Positions 1-8,098 of a DNA stretch of 20,429 bases are shown in pieces. The stretch's first letter is position 1, and every line of letters begins with the position of its first letter. Origin of the DNA: CBFIJI01 sp965662885 (GTDB taxonomy: Bacteria > Bacteroidota > Bacteroidia > Flavobacteriales > Flavobacteriaceae); the NCBI GenBank assembly GCA_965662885.1, contig CBFIJI010000028.1, positions 1-20,429 of the forward strand, given 5' to 3'. The translations under genes and the position numbers were made by a program. The notes beneath the pieces were generated by a model. It did not search any database. It was not told the DNA's origin and worked only from the letters and a program-made list of their open reading frames with translations.

Positions 1-1
1 G

Positions 2-802
2 CTTCAAATGTATGTACGCGGAATCGTTGAGGGAGCCCTCACCTCAAGAGCAGGGAGTATTTCATACAGCTTTTTTATGGCCTTATTTCCTTTTATTTTA
101 TTTATACTTAATCTTATTCCGTTTATTTCTGGGCTTTTTCAAATAGAAAATTTTGATCAACATCTGCTTGAATACATTGAATTGATTTTACCCAAAGAAG
201 GCCAAAGCTTTTTTGTAGATGTGTTTAATGATATTCTTTTAAAGCCCCGTGGTGGACTTCTTTCGTCTGTATTTTTGTTATCTATTATCTTAACAGCCAA
301 TGGGGTTTCCGCTATTTTTGCGGGCTTTGAAGTTTCCTATCATGTTGCTTTGTCTAGAAACTTTATAAAACAATACCTCTATGCACTTTGGGTCAGTATT
401 GTTCTGGCTGTTTTACTTTTAACAGCGGTAATTATATTTATTTATTTTGAAATTTACATTCCTGAAAATATGCCTCTAATGCTTCGTTTTGGACGGTTCT
501 TGATTTTTGCTTGCTTGACCTACACTTCGGTTAGTTTGTTGTATTATTTTGGAACAATTGAGGGGCGCAAAACACGGTTTTTCTCACCAGGTGCTTTGAT
601 GACCACATTGTTATTTTTTCTGATGACGTATCTCTATGGAATTTACATTAACAACTTTTCGAACTATAACCAACTCTACGGTTCAATTGGTGCCTTGTTG
701 ATTTTCTTACTTTATATTTGGGTAAATTCCAACACCTTATTACTTGGTTTTGAGTTAAATGCAACTTTAAACCGTTTTAAAAGGGAGCCAAAAGAAAATT
801 GA
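2..802 (+). CDS. YihY/BrkB-family inner-membrane protein, 5' end cut by the window
   Basis: Integral membrane protein of the YihY/virulence factor BrkB family, whose biochemical role is not firmly settled. The visible part is very hydrophobic, with about six membrane segments at roughly residues 19-41, 84-105, 126-150, 160-180, 194-214 and 221-250 counted from the ATG at 8. Family-typical blocks are visible: TSRAGSISYSFFMALFPF near the start, YGSIGALLIFLLYIW, and GFELNATLNR at the end. The frame is open through base 2, and homologues as I know them carry some tens of residues before the VRGIVEGAL block. The ATG at 8 is therefore probably internal, and the true start lies left of the window. 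The gene ends 25 bases before priA on the same strand, so the two may be cotranscribed. Family assignment is confident; function is not. Confidence 0.88.
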   Translation, partial: LQMYVRGIVEGALTSRAGSISYSFFMALFPFILFILNLIPFISGLFQIENFDQHLLEYIELILPKEGQSFFVDVFNDILLKPRGGLLSSVFLLSIILTANGVSAIFAGFEVSYHVALSRNFIKQYLYALWVSIVLAVLLLTAVIIFIYFEIYIPENMPLMLRFGRFLIFACLTYTSVSLLYYFGTIEGRKTRFFSPGALMTTLLFFLMTYLYGIYINNFSNYNQLYGSIGALLIFLLYIWVNSNTLLLGFELNATLNRFKREPKEN

Positions 803-827
803 TTTAAAGGAAACTGATTTAAATGCT

Positions 828-3284
828 ATGCCAGATTTTGTTGATGTTGTATTGCCACTAGCATTGCCCAAGCCCTACACGTACTCCATTGATTCAGAAC
901 AAAAAAAGCAACTTGCTCCCGGTTTTCGAGTGGCGGTTTCTTTTGGTAAAAATAAAGTCTATACAGCAATTGTTACCAAAGTTCACTCGCTTGCACCACA
1001 AACCTATGAACCCAAAGGCATTGCATTAATCCTTGATGAAAAGTACCCTTTAGTTACCACCTCACAACTCGCTTTCTGGGAATGGATGTCCACATATTAC
1101 ATGTGTAGTATGGGGGAGATTATTCGTGCCGCCTTACCTGCAACCTTCCTTTTACAAAGCGAAACCATTATTCTTAAAAAAGAAGTTGAAGCAGAAAAAG
1201 TATCATTATTGTCAGATGAACAATTTTTGATTTATGAAGCACTTGACTCTGGACCTTTACAAGTGAATGATATCGTTAAAATAACGGAGCGAAAAAATGT
1301 AATGCCAACTATTCAAACCTTATTAGATCAAGAGTTTATTGAACTCCATCAACAACTTAGTGAAAAATACCTTCCTAAATACATACGTTATGTCCGCTTA
1401 GAAAAAGCATATCAGAAAGAACAAAATTTAAAATCACTTTTTACAGAATTGCAAAAGGCGCCCAAACAAATGCAGCTGTTATTGGCTCTTTTTGATCAAG
1501 ACCCTTCTGGAAAGCAATGGCAAAAAGTTAGTCTTTTAAAGCAAAAGAGCGGGACATCAAGTGCTATCATACGTACATTAATTGATAAAGGTATTTTTGA
1601 GGAAGACCATCAAAGGGAAGATCGGATAGTCCTTCCACAAATGGACAATAAAACCGCCCTTAAATTACTTTCTAAGGCTCAAGAAACAGCATTAGATAGG
1701 ATTAATGAAGGATTTAAAAGTCGAAATGTTGTACTTTTTGAGGGGGTTACTTCCTCAGGAAAAACCGAAGTGTACATCAAGATGATTGCCCGTCAAATTG
1801 CCTCTGGTCATCAAGTTTTATATATGTTACCAGAAATTTCTTTGACCTCACAAATTGTGGTTCGTTTGGTTTCCTATTTTGGAGATGCCGTATGTGTATA
1901 TCATTCGAAGTTTTCTGCTCATGAACGGACGGAAGTTTATCAAAACATCTTAAATAAAAAGAAAACTGCTCAGATTATTGTTGGAGCACGTTCAGCCTTG
2001 TTTTTACCTTTTCAAGATTTGGGGTTAATCATTGTTGATGAGGAACATGAAACAGCCTACAAACAGTTTGACCCTGCACCACGATATCATGCACGAGACA
2101 GCGCAGTTGTTTTGGGACAATTACTCTCAGTAAATGTGCTATTAGGTTCAGCAACTCCGTCAATAGAATCCGCATTTAATGCACGAAATGGGAAATTTGC
2201 TTGGGTACAACTCAAGGAACGCTTTGGAGGTGTGGCCTTGCCAGATATTGAAACGATTGATTTAAAGGAAGCCACCCGAAAAAAGGAAATGAAAGGACTT
2301 TTTTCAAACAAATTAATCGCTGCAATTGACGCAACATTAACGGCCAAAAAGCAGGTTATTTTATTTCAGAATAGGAGAGGTTATGCCCCTATTTTAGAGT
2401 GTTTGAGTTGTGGCCATACCCCACAATGTACTCAGTGTGATGTTACTTTGACCTATCACCAATCCAACGATCAATTGCGCTGCCACTATTGTGGATATCA
2501 TATTGCAAAACCCATTCAGTGCCATGCTTGTGGTATGCCAACTTTGGATACTAAAGGTGTTGGAACACAACAGATTCAGGAACAAATCGCCGAATTATTT
2601 CCAGATTATAAGGTCGCCCGTATGGATTGGGACAGTACTCGGGGGAAGTGGGATTTTGATAAAATTATTCATGCCTTTTCAGAACAAAAAATTCATATCC
2701 TCGTCGGTACTCAAATGGTAGTTAAGGGATTGGATTTTAAGAATGTTCAACTAGTAGGTGTTTTAAGTACGGACCAACTTTTAAATTTTCCCGATTTTCG
2801 AGCTCATGAAAGGAGCTTCCAAATGCTCTGTCAAGTAGCAGGGAGGTCAGGACGTTCCAAAGAAAGAGGGAAAGTTTATTTGCAAACTTTTCAGCCGGAT
2901 CACTACACCATTCAACATGTAATCCAACACGACTATGAAAAACTGTATCAATTACAAATCAAAGAACGAACAGCCTATCATTACCCTCCTTTTTGTCGAT
3001 TGATTCGTGTAACCTTTAAAAATAAAAGTTTTGATACAGTAAACGCTGCTGCTTCTTGGTTTACTAATGTTATTGTCCAATCCTATGATGGAACCGTATT
3101 AGGCCCTGTATTCCCTTCGGTTGCACGTGTGAGAAATATGTATATCAAGCATCTAATGATCAAATTAGACAGCAAGAGAAATCTTTCTAGTGTAAAAAAA
3201 ATGGTACTTAAAACTCATGTTAGTTTCCAAGCAATCGCTGCCTTTCGTTCAACACGTGTCAACTTTGATGTAGACCCGCATTAA
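828..3284 (+). CDS. priA: Primosomal protein N' (replication restart helicase PriA)
   Basis: Superfamily 2 3'-to-5' DNA helicase that recognises abandoned replication forks and reloads the replicative helicase. At 818 residues it has the full family length. The order is an N-terminal 3'-DNA-binding domain (start MPDFVDVVLPLALPKPYTYS), a Walker A motif GVTSSGKTE near residue 306, a DEEH box (VDEEHE) near 404, and a zinc-binding cysteine region near 524-570 with four CxxC pairs (CLSC, CTQC, CHYC, CHAC). The last helicase motifs follow (GTQMVVKGLDF, then QVAGRSGR). Another ATG five bases upstream (823) is in a different frame. The stop codon overlaps that of the convergent LytTR gene by four bases. 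Nothing appears missing from the catalytic or zinc motifs. Confidence 0.97.
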   Translation: MPDFVDVVLPLALPKPYTYSIDSEQKKQLAPGFRVAVSFGKNKVYTAIVTKVHSLAPQTYEPKGIALILDEKYPLVTTSQLAFWEWMSTYYMCSMGEIIRAALPATFLLQSETIILKKEVEAEKVSLLSDEQFLIYEALDSGPLQVNDIVKITERKNVMPTIQTLLDQEFIELHQQLSEKYLPKYIRYVRLEKAYQKEQNLKSLFTELQKAPKQMQLLLALFDQDPSGKQWQKVSLLKQKSGTSSAIIRTLIDKGIFEEDHQREDRIVLPQMDNKTALKLLSKAQETALDRINEGFKSRNVVLFEGVTSSGKTEVYIKMIARQIASGHQVLYMLPEISLTSQIVVRLVSYFGDAVCVYHSKFSAHERTEVYQNILNKKKTAQIIVGARSALFLPFQDLGLIIVDEEHETAYKQFDPAPRYHARDSAVVLGQLLSVNVLLGSATPSIESAFNARNGKFAWVQLKERFGGVALPDIETIDLKEATRKKEMKGLFSNKLIAAIDATLTAKKQVILFQNRRGYAPILECLSCGHTPQCTQCDVTLTYHQSNDQLRCHYCGYHIAKPIQCHACGMPTLDTKGVGTQQIQEQIAELFPDYKVARMDWDSTRGKWDFDKIIHAFSEQKIHILVGTQMVVKGLDFKNVQLVGVLSTDQLLNFPDFRAHERSFQMLCQVAGRSGRSKERGKVYLQTFQPDHYTIQHVIQHDYEKLYQLQIKERTAYHYPPFCRLIRVTFKNKSFDTVNAAASWFTNVIVQSYDGTVLGPVFPSVARVRNMYIKHLMIKLDSKRNLSSVKKMVLKTHVSFQAIAAFRSTRVNFDVDPH

Positions 3285-3976
3285 ATTTTCTCGTAGCTGT
3301 GTCGGAATTCTTTTTTGTGATTGCGGCTGAGTGGAATTTCTTTGCCTGAAACCATAAGAGTTTTGGTAGTGTAATGGGACACTTTCTTGATGTTTACTAT
3401 ATACGATTTATGAACTCTTAGGAATTGATTTTTAGGAAGACGGTCCATGATACGTTTCATGGTGGACAAAATGACATAATTTTTTTTCAATGTGATTATT
3501 TTTACATAGTCACCTGTAGCTTCAATATAATGAATATCGTTTAAGCCAATTTTTTGATTTTTGAGGTTGTGCTTGATCACTAAGAAGTGGTCCTCATTTT
3601 GCTGAATTATTTTTTCCGTTTCAATTTTTGATTTTAATCGTTCCATTGATTTTTCGATACGCATCACATTAAAAGGGGCTTTTAAGCAATCCAGTAATCC
3701 ATATTCAAATGCTGTAAAAGCATCGTTTGGGTTTTTTGAAATTAAGATGATGTTAATTTTATCATTTAATTGCTCAATAAATTCAAATCCTGAATAAACA
3801 GGAAGATTTGAGGCAAGAAAAATAACGTCTACAGTATTATAATTAAGAAAACTAAGGGCTTCAACAGCATTAGAAAACTCAGCACTAAAAGAAAGATTTC
3901 CAACTCTTTTAAGTGTTTGTGATAAATGTAGACGGTCTAAAGGATTTGAATCAACAATAATATAGTTAAATAGCAT
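3281..3976 (-). CDS. LytTR-family DNA-binding regulator with degenerate receiver domain
   Basis: A 231-residue protein with a receiver-like domain (about 1-115) followed by a LytTR DNA-binding domain (about 130-230, with IHYIEATGDYVKI and FLRVHKSYIVN). The domain order is that of LytR/AlgR response regulators. The receiver appears unable to take a phosphate. In the usual FLDxxMP segment this protein reads FLASNLP, with Ala55 where the phospho-accepting Asp is expected. The usual KP pair reads AP (LKAPF, residues 98-102), and the N-terminal acidic pair reads DS. I chose the ATG at 3976 over a TTG at 3988 because a good promoter -7 box lies at 3997-4004, leaving the TTG almost no leader. No histidine kinase gene is nearby. 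It probably acts without phosphorylation or binds another signal; its targets are unknown. Confidence 0.9.
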   Translation of the reverse strand: MLFNYIIVDSNPLDRLHLSQTLKRVGNLSFSAEFSNAVEALSFLNYNTVDVIFLASNLPVYSGFEFIEQLNDKINIILISKNPNDAFTAFEYGLLDCLKAPFNVMRIEKSMERLKSKIETEKIIQQNEDHFLVIKHNLKNQKIGLNDIHYIEATGDYVKIITLKKNYVILSTMKRIMDRLPKNQFLRVHKSYIVNIKKVSHYTTKTLMVSGKEIPLSRNHKKEFRHSYEKI

Positions 3977-3996
3977 GATATAAGGCAATTGATATT

Positions 3997-4027
3997 CAAA
4001 TATATGACTTTTAATTGAAATTAAAAA
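3997..4027 (-). promoter_or_regulatory. Predicted Bacteroidota-type promoter for the LytTR gene
   Basis: On the - strand, TATATTTG (4004-3997) matches the TAnnTTTG -7 consensus exactly. A TTTT run (4027-4023) lies 18-19 bases upstream, a 3-of-4 match to the -33 TTTG. The expected transcript start, near 3990, gives a leader of only about 14 bases to the ATG at 3976. Confidence 0.55.
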
Positions 4028-4036
4028 GTGGATATT

Positions 4037-4068
4037 TTTGGTTTACTTATTTGATTATTCTATTTTTG
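4037..4068 (+). promoter_or_regulatory. Predicted Bacteroidota-type promoter for the rpsF-rpsR-rplI operon
   Basis: TTTG (4037-4040), 20 bases, then TATTTTTG (4061-4068) matches both elements of the primary Bacteroidota promoter. Transcription would start near 4074, about 15 bases before the rpsF ATG. The leader is A-rich with no Shine-Dalgarno sequence, as is common in this phylum. The promoter lies back to back with that of the LytTR gene. Confidence 0.72.
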
Positions 4069-4089
4069 CCAACCTAAAATAAAATAAAT

Positions 4090-4431
4090 ATGAATATTTA
4101 CGAAACTGTTTTCATACTAAATCCCGTTCTATCTGATGTACAGATAGAGGAAGCAGTTCAAAAATTTGAAAAATTTCTTGTTGCACGAGAAGGTAAAATG
4201 ATCAGTAAAGAAAACTGGGGTCTTAAAAAACTCGCTTACCCAATCCAAAATAAGAAAAGTGCTTTTTATCATCTTTTTGAATTTACTGCACCTGCCGATG
4301 TTATCTCAGAATTGGAAGTTGAATTTCGCCGTGATGAAAGAATCATGCGATATTTAACGGTCAAGTTAACCAAACATGCAGCGAGTTGGGCTGAAAAACG
4401 AAGAACAAAAATTAACGCCAAAAAGTCTTAG
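4090..4431 (+). CDS. rpsF: 30S ribosomal protein S6
   Basis: Small-subunit ribosomal protein that binds 16S rRNA together with S18 in the platform. It has 113 residues, normal for the family. The start NIYETVFILNPVLSD, the block WGLKKLAYPIQNKKSAFYHL and the RRDERIMRYLTVKL segment are characteristic of S6. It is the first gene of an rpsF-rpsR-rplI operon, with three bases separating it from rpsR. The start codon is preceded by an A-rich stretch rather than a Shine-Dalgarno sequence. No ssb gene lies between rpsF and rpsR, unlike the order in many Firmicutes. Confidence 0.97.
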   Translation: MNIYETVFILNPVLSDVQIEEAVQKFEKFLVAREGKMISKENWGLKKLAYPIQNKKSAFYHLFEFTAPADVISELEVEFRRDERIMRYLTVKLTKHAASWAEKRRTKINAKKS

Positions 4432-4434
4432 AAG

Positions 4435-4731
4435 ATGTCTAAAATTGAAGAACAATCATCCGGAAAAAAAGAAGGAGAAATTAGATATTTAACTCCTTTA
4501 AATATCGATACTAATTCCCAAAAAAAATATTGTCGTTTCAAACGCTCGGGAATCAAGTATATTGATTATAAAGACCCGAATTTCTTAATGAAATTCGTTA
4601 ACGAACAAGGTAAAATTTTACCTAGAAGATTAACAGGGACTTCCCTAAAATATCAACGTAAAGTGTCTGTTGCTATCAAAAGAGCACGTCACCTAGGCTT
4701 AATGCCTTATGTTGGAGATTTGTTAAAATAA
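4435..4731 (+). CDS. rpsR: 30S ribosomal protein S18
   Basis: Small-subunit ribosomal protein that partners S6 on the 30S platform. It has 98 residues, somewhat longer than the roughly 75 of E. coli because of a charged N-terminal extension (about residues 1-30). The core is unmistakable: KYCRFKRSGIKYIDYKD, then GKILPRRLTGTSLKYQRKV and IKRARHLGLMPYV. A cysteine remains in the KYCRFKR segment, but a full zinc-ribbon set is not visible. It sits three bases after rpsF and 12 bases before rplI, so all three are very likely translated from one message. Confidence 0.97.
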   Translation: MSKIEEQSSGKKEGEIRYLTPLNIDTNSQKKYCRFKRSGIKYIDYKDPNFLMKFVNEQGKILPRRLTGTSLKYQRKVSVAIKRARHLGLMPYVGDLLK

Positions 4732-4743
4732 AACGATCGTATC

Positions 4744-5190
4744 ATGGAAATCATTCTCAAAGAAGACGTTCAAAACCTAGGGTTTAAAGATGACGTCGTA
4801 AATGTAAAAAACGGTTATGGTCGTAACTTTTTAATTCCTTCAGGAAAAGCTATTATGGCCACTTCCTCTGCTCGTAAAGTTTTAGCGGAAAATCTAAAAC
4901 AACGTGCCTACAAGGAGAAGAAAATTATAGACGAAGCTAATGCCTTTGCTAAAAAAATAGAGGCTTTAGAAATTAAAATTGCCTCCAAAGTTGGTTCTGG
5001 TGACAAGCTTTTTGGATCAGTTAACGCTCAAGATCTTGCTGATGCTATAACATCCAAAGGAGAGGAAATGGACAAAAAATTCATCACCATTCCTGGTAAA
5101 ACCATCAAACGATTGGGCAAGTATACTGCTTCAATTCGATTGCATCGCGATGTAAATGTCGAACTCGCATTCGAGGTGGTTCCAGAATAG
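4744..5190 (+). CDS. rplI: 50S ribosomal protein L9
   Basis: Large-subunit protein that binds 23S rRNA through its N-terminal domain and projects a C-terminal domain from the ribosome near the L1 stalk. It has 148 residues, the usual length. The N-terminal block MEIILKEDVQNLGFKDDVV with VKNGYGRNFLIPSGKA is the family signature. A long charged helix follows (about residues 40-75), then the C-terminal domain with SGDKLFGSVNAQDLADAI. It is the last gene of the operon, and a strong hairpin terminator begins 16 bases after its stop. Confidence 0.97.
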   Translation: MEIILKEDVQNLGFKDDVVNVKNGYGRNFLIPSGKAIMATSSARKVLAENLKQRAYKEKKIIDEANAFAKKIEALEIKIASKVGSGDKLFGSVNAQDLADAITSKGEEMDKKFITIPGKTIKRLGKYTASIRLHRDVNVELAFEVVPE

Positions 5191-5206
5191 ATTACCCTAT
5201 TAAAAC

Positions 5207-5234
5207 AAAAACCCCACCTTGCGTGGGGTTTTTT
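5207..5234 (+). terminator. Rho-independent terminator after rplI, probably bidirectional
   Basis: An 11-base perfect stem, AAAAACCCCAC (5207-5217) with GTGGGGTTTTT (5223-5233), encloses a five-base loop (5218-5222). T residues follow to 5234. The A tract on the left arm gives a T tract on the other strand, so it could stop transcription from either direction. The next gene starts only 15 bases downstream. Confidence 0.88.
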
Positions 5235-5248
5235 ATTCCTAAGTGTTT

Positions 5249-5731
5249 ATGAAATATCATCGGTTGAATCAAGAGCAGTTGAATAGCATGTATCATGAAT
5301 TTTCATTATTCCTTGCTGCGCAATCGATTGATAAAAAATCATGGGATAGCATTAAAACTTCTGAACCCAAAAGGGTGGGAACATTGCTCGACCAATTTAG
5401 TGATATGGTATGGGAAAGGGTATTGGAGAAATGTGCTTATTTGGAATGGACCGATCAGCAACAATTATTTTTATTTGAATCTGGTGCAGCAACAATTAAT
5501 GTTTTTATACTTAAACTTTCTAATCCTGAAGTTAATTTGGACACACCTGAAGGATGGCAATGGATGCTTGATCATTTTTTCACCTCAGAAGTAACCCTCT
5601 TTCAATCTTCAAAATCCTATGATGGCCCTCGAAACCTCTTTTTGTATGATTACATCAGAAAAGGAGCGGTCATTAGTCAAGGAGAACGGTACAAACAAAT
5701 TGCCACTTTTTTTTCAAAGTCATCAAAATAA
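5249..5731 (+). CDS. DUF6495-like protein of unknown function
   Basis: A 160-residue soluble protein with no signal peptide and no membrane segment. The opening MKYHRLNQEQLNSMYHEF, the segment FSDMVWERVLEKCAYLEW and the end of the protein resemble, from memory, the DUF6495 family found in Flavobacteria next to hisS. I know of no assigned biochemical role and infer none. I chose the ATG at 5249 over an in-frame GTG at 5243, because starting at the lysine-tyrosine block fits the family and the GTG would lie closer to the terminator. The gene lies between the rplI terminator and hisS, 26 bases before hisS on the same strand, which suggests cotranscription with hisS. Family name is moderately certain; that it is a real gene is very likely. 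Confidence 0.82.
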   Translation: MKYHRLNQEQLNSMYHEFSLFLAAQSIDKKSWDSIKTSEPKRVGTLLDQFSDMVWERVLEKCAYLEWTDQQQLFLFESGAATINVFILKLSNPEVNLDTPEGWQWMLDHFFTSEVTLFQSSKSYDGPRNLFLYDYIRKGAVISQGERYKQIATFFSKSSK

Positions 5732-5757
5732 AGGATATTTGATAAAGCATTTCGATT

Positions 5758-7146
5758 ATGGTCATTAAACCTGCAACAAGTAAAGGAACTAGAGATTTTT
5801 CATCCAAAGAAATAGCAAGAAGAAACTACCTTAAATCAGTACTTCAAGCTACTTTTGAACGCTTTTCATTTCAGCCGATTGAAACGCCCTCTTTTGAACG
5901 CTTGGAAACCTTAATGGGGCAATATGGGGAAGAAGGGGATCGTTTAATTTTTAAAATCCTCAACTCTGGAGAAAAAGTCAAAAATGCGGATCTAACAGCA
6001 TTTCATGCAGCAGCCTATCAAAAATTTTCAAAATCATTGTCTGATAAGGCGCTCCGTTATGATTTAACCGTTCCCTTTGCACGGTATGTGTCACAACACC
6101 GGAATGATTTGGCTTTCCCTTTTAGACGTTACCAAATTCAACCGGTATGGCGTGCCGATCGACCGCAACACGGACGTTTTCAAGAATTCTTTCAATGTGA
6201 TGCAGATATTGTGGGTGATCGTTCCCTCTGGCAAGAAGTGGAAATGCTTTTATTGTATGAAACTGTTTTCGACGCTTTAGGATTAAACGGCATTACACTA
6301 AAAATAAATCACCGAAAGATATTAGCAGGGATTGCCCGTTTAATTGGAGCAGAAAGCCAGCTAATTGCCTTTACTGTTGCTTTAGATAAATTAGATAAAA
6401 TTGGCCAAGAAGGCGTAGTTAAAGAACTTCAAGCAAAAGGGTTTTCACAAGAGGCTCTTGCAAAACTATCTCCTCTTTTTGAGTTGGAAGGAAGTGCTTC
6501 CACAAAATTGGTTGCTTTGGAAGCATTGTTCATTGACAATGCTGTAGGAATGGAAGGAATTCAAGAATTACGATTTATTCTCCAACAAATAGAACAATAT
6601 AATTTTAAATCAGCTTCAGTAGAACTTGACCTAACGTTAGCTAGGGGCTTGCATTACTACACTGGAATGATTGTAGAGGTAGCTGCTCCAGAAGAGGTTA
6701 AAATGGGTTCTATTGGAGGGGGTGGACGTTATGATGATTTGACAAGTACCTTTGGATTAAAAAACATGAGTGGTATTGGTGTTTCCTTTGGATTTGAACG
6801 TATTTATTTAGTGCTTGAAACTTTAGGGCTTTTCCCTGATGATATTGATAAATCTACCCAAGTGCTCATGGTTAATTTTGGAGCTGATACAGCAGCTATC
6901 TCTTTTGAATGGGTAATGAAATTAAGGAGTCAAGGGGTTTCTTGTGAATTTTATCCTTCTGATGCTAAGCTAAAAAAACAGTTGGGTTATGCCAACCAAA
7001 AGAATATTCCACTAGTAGTCCTTTTAGGTTCCGAGGAAATTGAACGTAAAGAATTTGTCATAAAAGACATGCGTTCAGGAGAACAAAGTACTCATGCACT
7101 TACAGATTTAGCAAGCGTAATTTTAAATAAGACAGCTAGAGCTTAG
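5758..7146 (+). CDS. hisS: Histidyl-tRNA synthetase
   Basis: Class II aminoacyl-tRNA synthetase that charges tRNA-His with histidine in the cytoplasm. It has 462 residues. Visible in order are the N-terminal GTRDFSSKEIARR block, a motif 2 region FRRYQIQPVWRADRPQHGRF, the histidine-specific loop LARGLHYYTGMIVEV and motif 3 region GIGVSFGFERIY. An anticodon-binding domain follows at about residues 370-460. Its length and sequence style match the Bacteroidota form, slightly longer than E. coli HisRS. It follows the DUF6495-like gene by 26 bases. Its stop codon overlaps that of the convergent desaturase-family gene by four bases. No sign of damage. Confidence 0.96.
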   Translation: MVIKPATSKGTRDFSSKEIARRNYLKSVLQATFERFSFQPIETPSFERLETLMGQYGEEGDRLIFKILNSGEKVKNADLTAFHAAAYQKFSKSLSDKALRYDLTVPFARYVSQHRNDLAFPFRRYQIQPVWRADRPQHGRFQEFFQCDADIVGDRSLWQEVEMLLLYETVFDALGLNGITLKINHRKILAGIARLIGAESQLIAFTVALDKLDKIGQEGVVKELQAKGFSQEALAKLSPLFELEGSASTKLVALEALFIDNAVGMEGIQELRFILQQIEQYNFKSASVELDLTLARGLHYYTGMIVEVAAPEEVKMGSIGGGGRYDDLTSTFGLKNMSGIGVSFGFERIYLVLETLGLFPDDIDKSTQVLMVNFGADTAAISFEWVMKLRSQGVSCEFYPSDAKLKKQLGYANQKNIPLVVLLGSEEIERKEFVIKDMRSGEQSTHALTDLASVILNKTARA

Positions 7147-7979
7147 TCGGAAGAAAGCGTGGTTGGTTTTCGGTACTTCTGAAAGGGTTGTTTTAAAAGT
7201 GTTTTAATTTTACCGTTGGCTTCTTCATCAAAAAACACGTCCACACCATACACCAATTTTTCTCGGTCAAACTTCAGGTAAGTGCCAAAAAGACGATCCC
7301 AAAGTGAAAATATATTTCCATAGTTGGAATCTGTATAAGGGAGTTGGTAATGGTGATGCACTTTATGCATGTCTGGCGAAACAATAAAATAACTCAAAAA
7401 CACATCCACTTTTTTGGGTAATTTAATGTTCGCATGATTAAATTGAGTTGCCACGACAGAAAGTGATTGATACAGCATAATAACACCAATGGGGCACCCA
7501 AGAACAAAAACACCCAGAAGGGTAAAAATAAAACGGACAACACTTTCAAGCGGGTGATGTCTATTGGCTGTAGTAGTATCCACTTTATGATCACTGTGAT
7601 GTACCAAGTGAATCATCCAAAGTGGTTTTATTTTATGTTCAAAAAAATGAGGACAGTAAGCCCCAATAAGATCTAAAAGCATTACCCCGATAAGAACCCA
7701 TAACCAAAACGGCATTTCTGGCAGCCAATTTAAGACACCAAATTCATTAGCGACTGTCCAGTCAGCAACATTTAACAATAAGAAAGCCATCACAAAATTG
7801 ATGAGAATCGTCGTTAAAGTAAAAAAGAAGTTGGTCGATGCATGCTTCCATTTAGCATAGTTGAATTTAAAGAGCGGTACTTGCCCTTCCAAGATCCAAA
7901 ACAAACTGATACCTCCAACGAGGATTAAACTTCGATGAAGAGAAGGAATGGTTTCAAAATACGTAATGAGTGCTTCCAT
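7143..7979 (-). CDS. Fatty acid hydroxylase / sterol desaturase family membrane protein
   Basis: Integral membrane di-iron oxygenase of the fatty acid hydroxylase superfamily. Such enzymes hydroxylate or desaturate lipids; the substrate cannot be told from sequence. It has 278 residues from the ATG at 7979. Hydrophobic segments lie at about 17-32, 51-72, 88-110 and 148-175. The histidine clusters that bind iron are all present: HFFEH (111-115), HLVHH (124-128), HH (141-142) and HKVHHH (205-210). The frame stays open upstream to a TTG at 8048, but that would add a cysteine-rich, lysine-interrupted leader of 23 residues unlike the family, so I prefer the ATG. It is divergent from the GT9 gene across 119 bases and overlaps the hisS stop by four bases. 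Confidence 0.9.
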   Translation of the reverse strand: MEALITYFETIPSLHRSLILVGGISLFWILEGQVPLFKFNYAKWKHASTNFFFTLTTILINFVMAFLLLNVADWTVANEFGVLNWLPEMPFWLWVLIGVMLLDLIGAYCPHFFEHKIKPLWMIHLVHHSDHKVDTTTANRHHPLESVVRFIFTLLGVFVLGCPIGVIMLYQSLSVVATQFNHANIKLPKKVDVFLSYFIVSPDMHKVHHHYQLPYTDSNYGNIFSLWDRLFGTYLKFDREKLVYGVDVFFDEEANGKIKTLLKQPFQKYRKPTTLSSD

Positions 7980-8098
7980 AAGGTTTTTAAAGCAAATAAA
8001 TGTACAAAAAAAACATTTTAAAATAGGATTTAATGGATCAACCAGCAATAATTTAATCTTCTAAAAATGACGTTATTTGTAGTCTACTATTTTAGATC

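Noticed and set aside
2087..2585. Open frames on the - strand inside priA
   Set aside because: They lie wholly within a well-conserved coding region, including its helicase and zinc motifs, and their products look like no known protein.
3977..3988. TTG start at 3988 for the LytTR gene, adding four residues
   Set aside because: The predicted -7 box at 3997-4004 puts transcription start next to this codon, and the ATG at 3976 begins right at the receiver's first strand.
5243..5248. GTG start for the DUF6495-like gene
   Set aside because: The ATG two codons later fits the family start and leaves more space after the terminator hairpin.
7980..8048. N-terminal extension of the desaturase-family protein from a TTG at 8048
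   Set aside because: The added 23 residues do not resemble the family; the ATG at 7979 gives a normal beginning before the first membrane segment.
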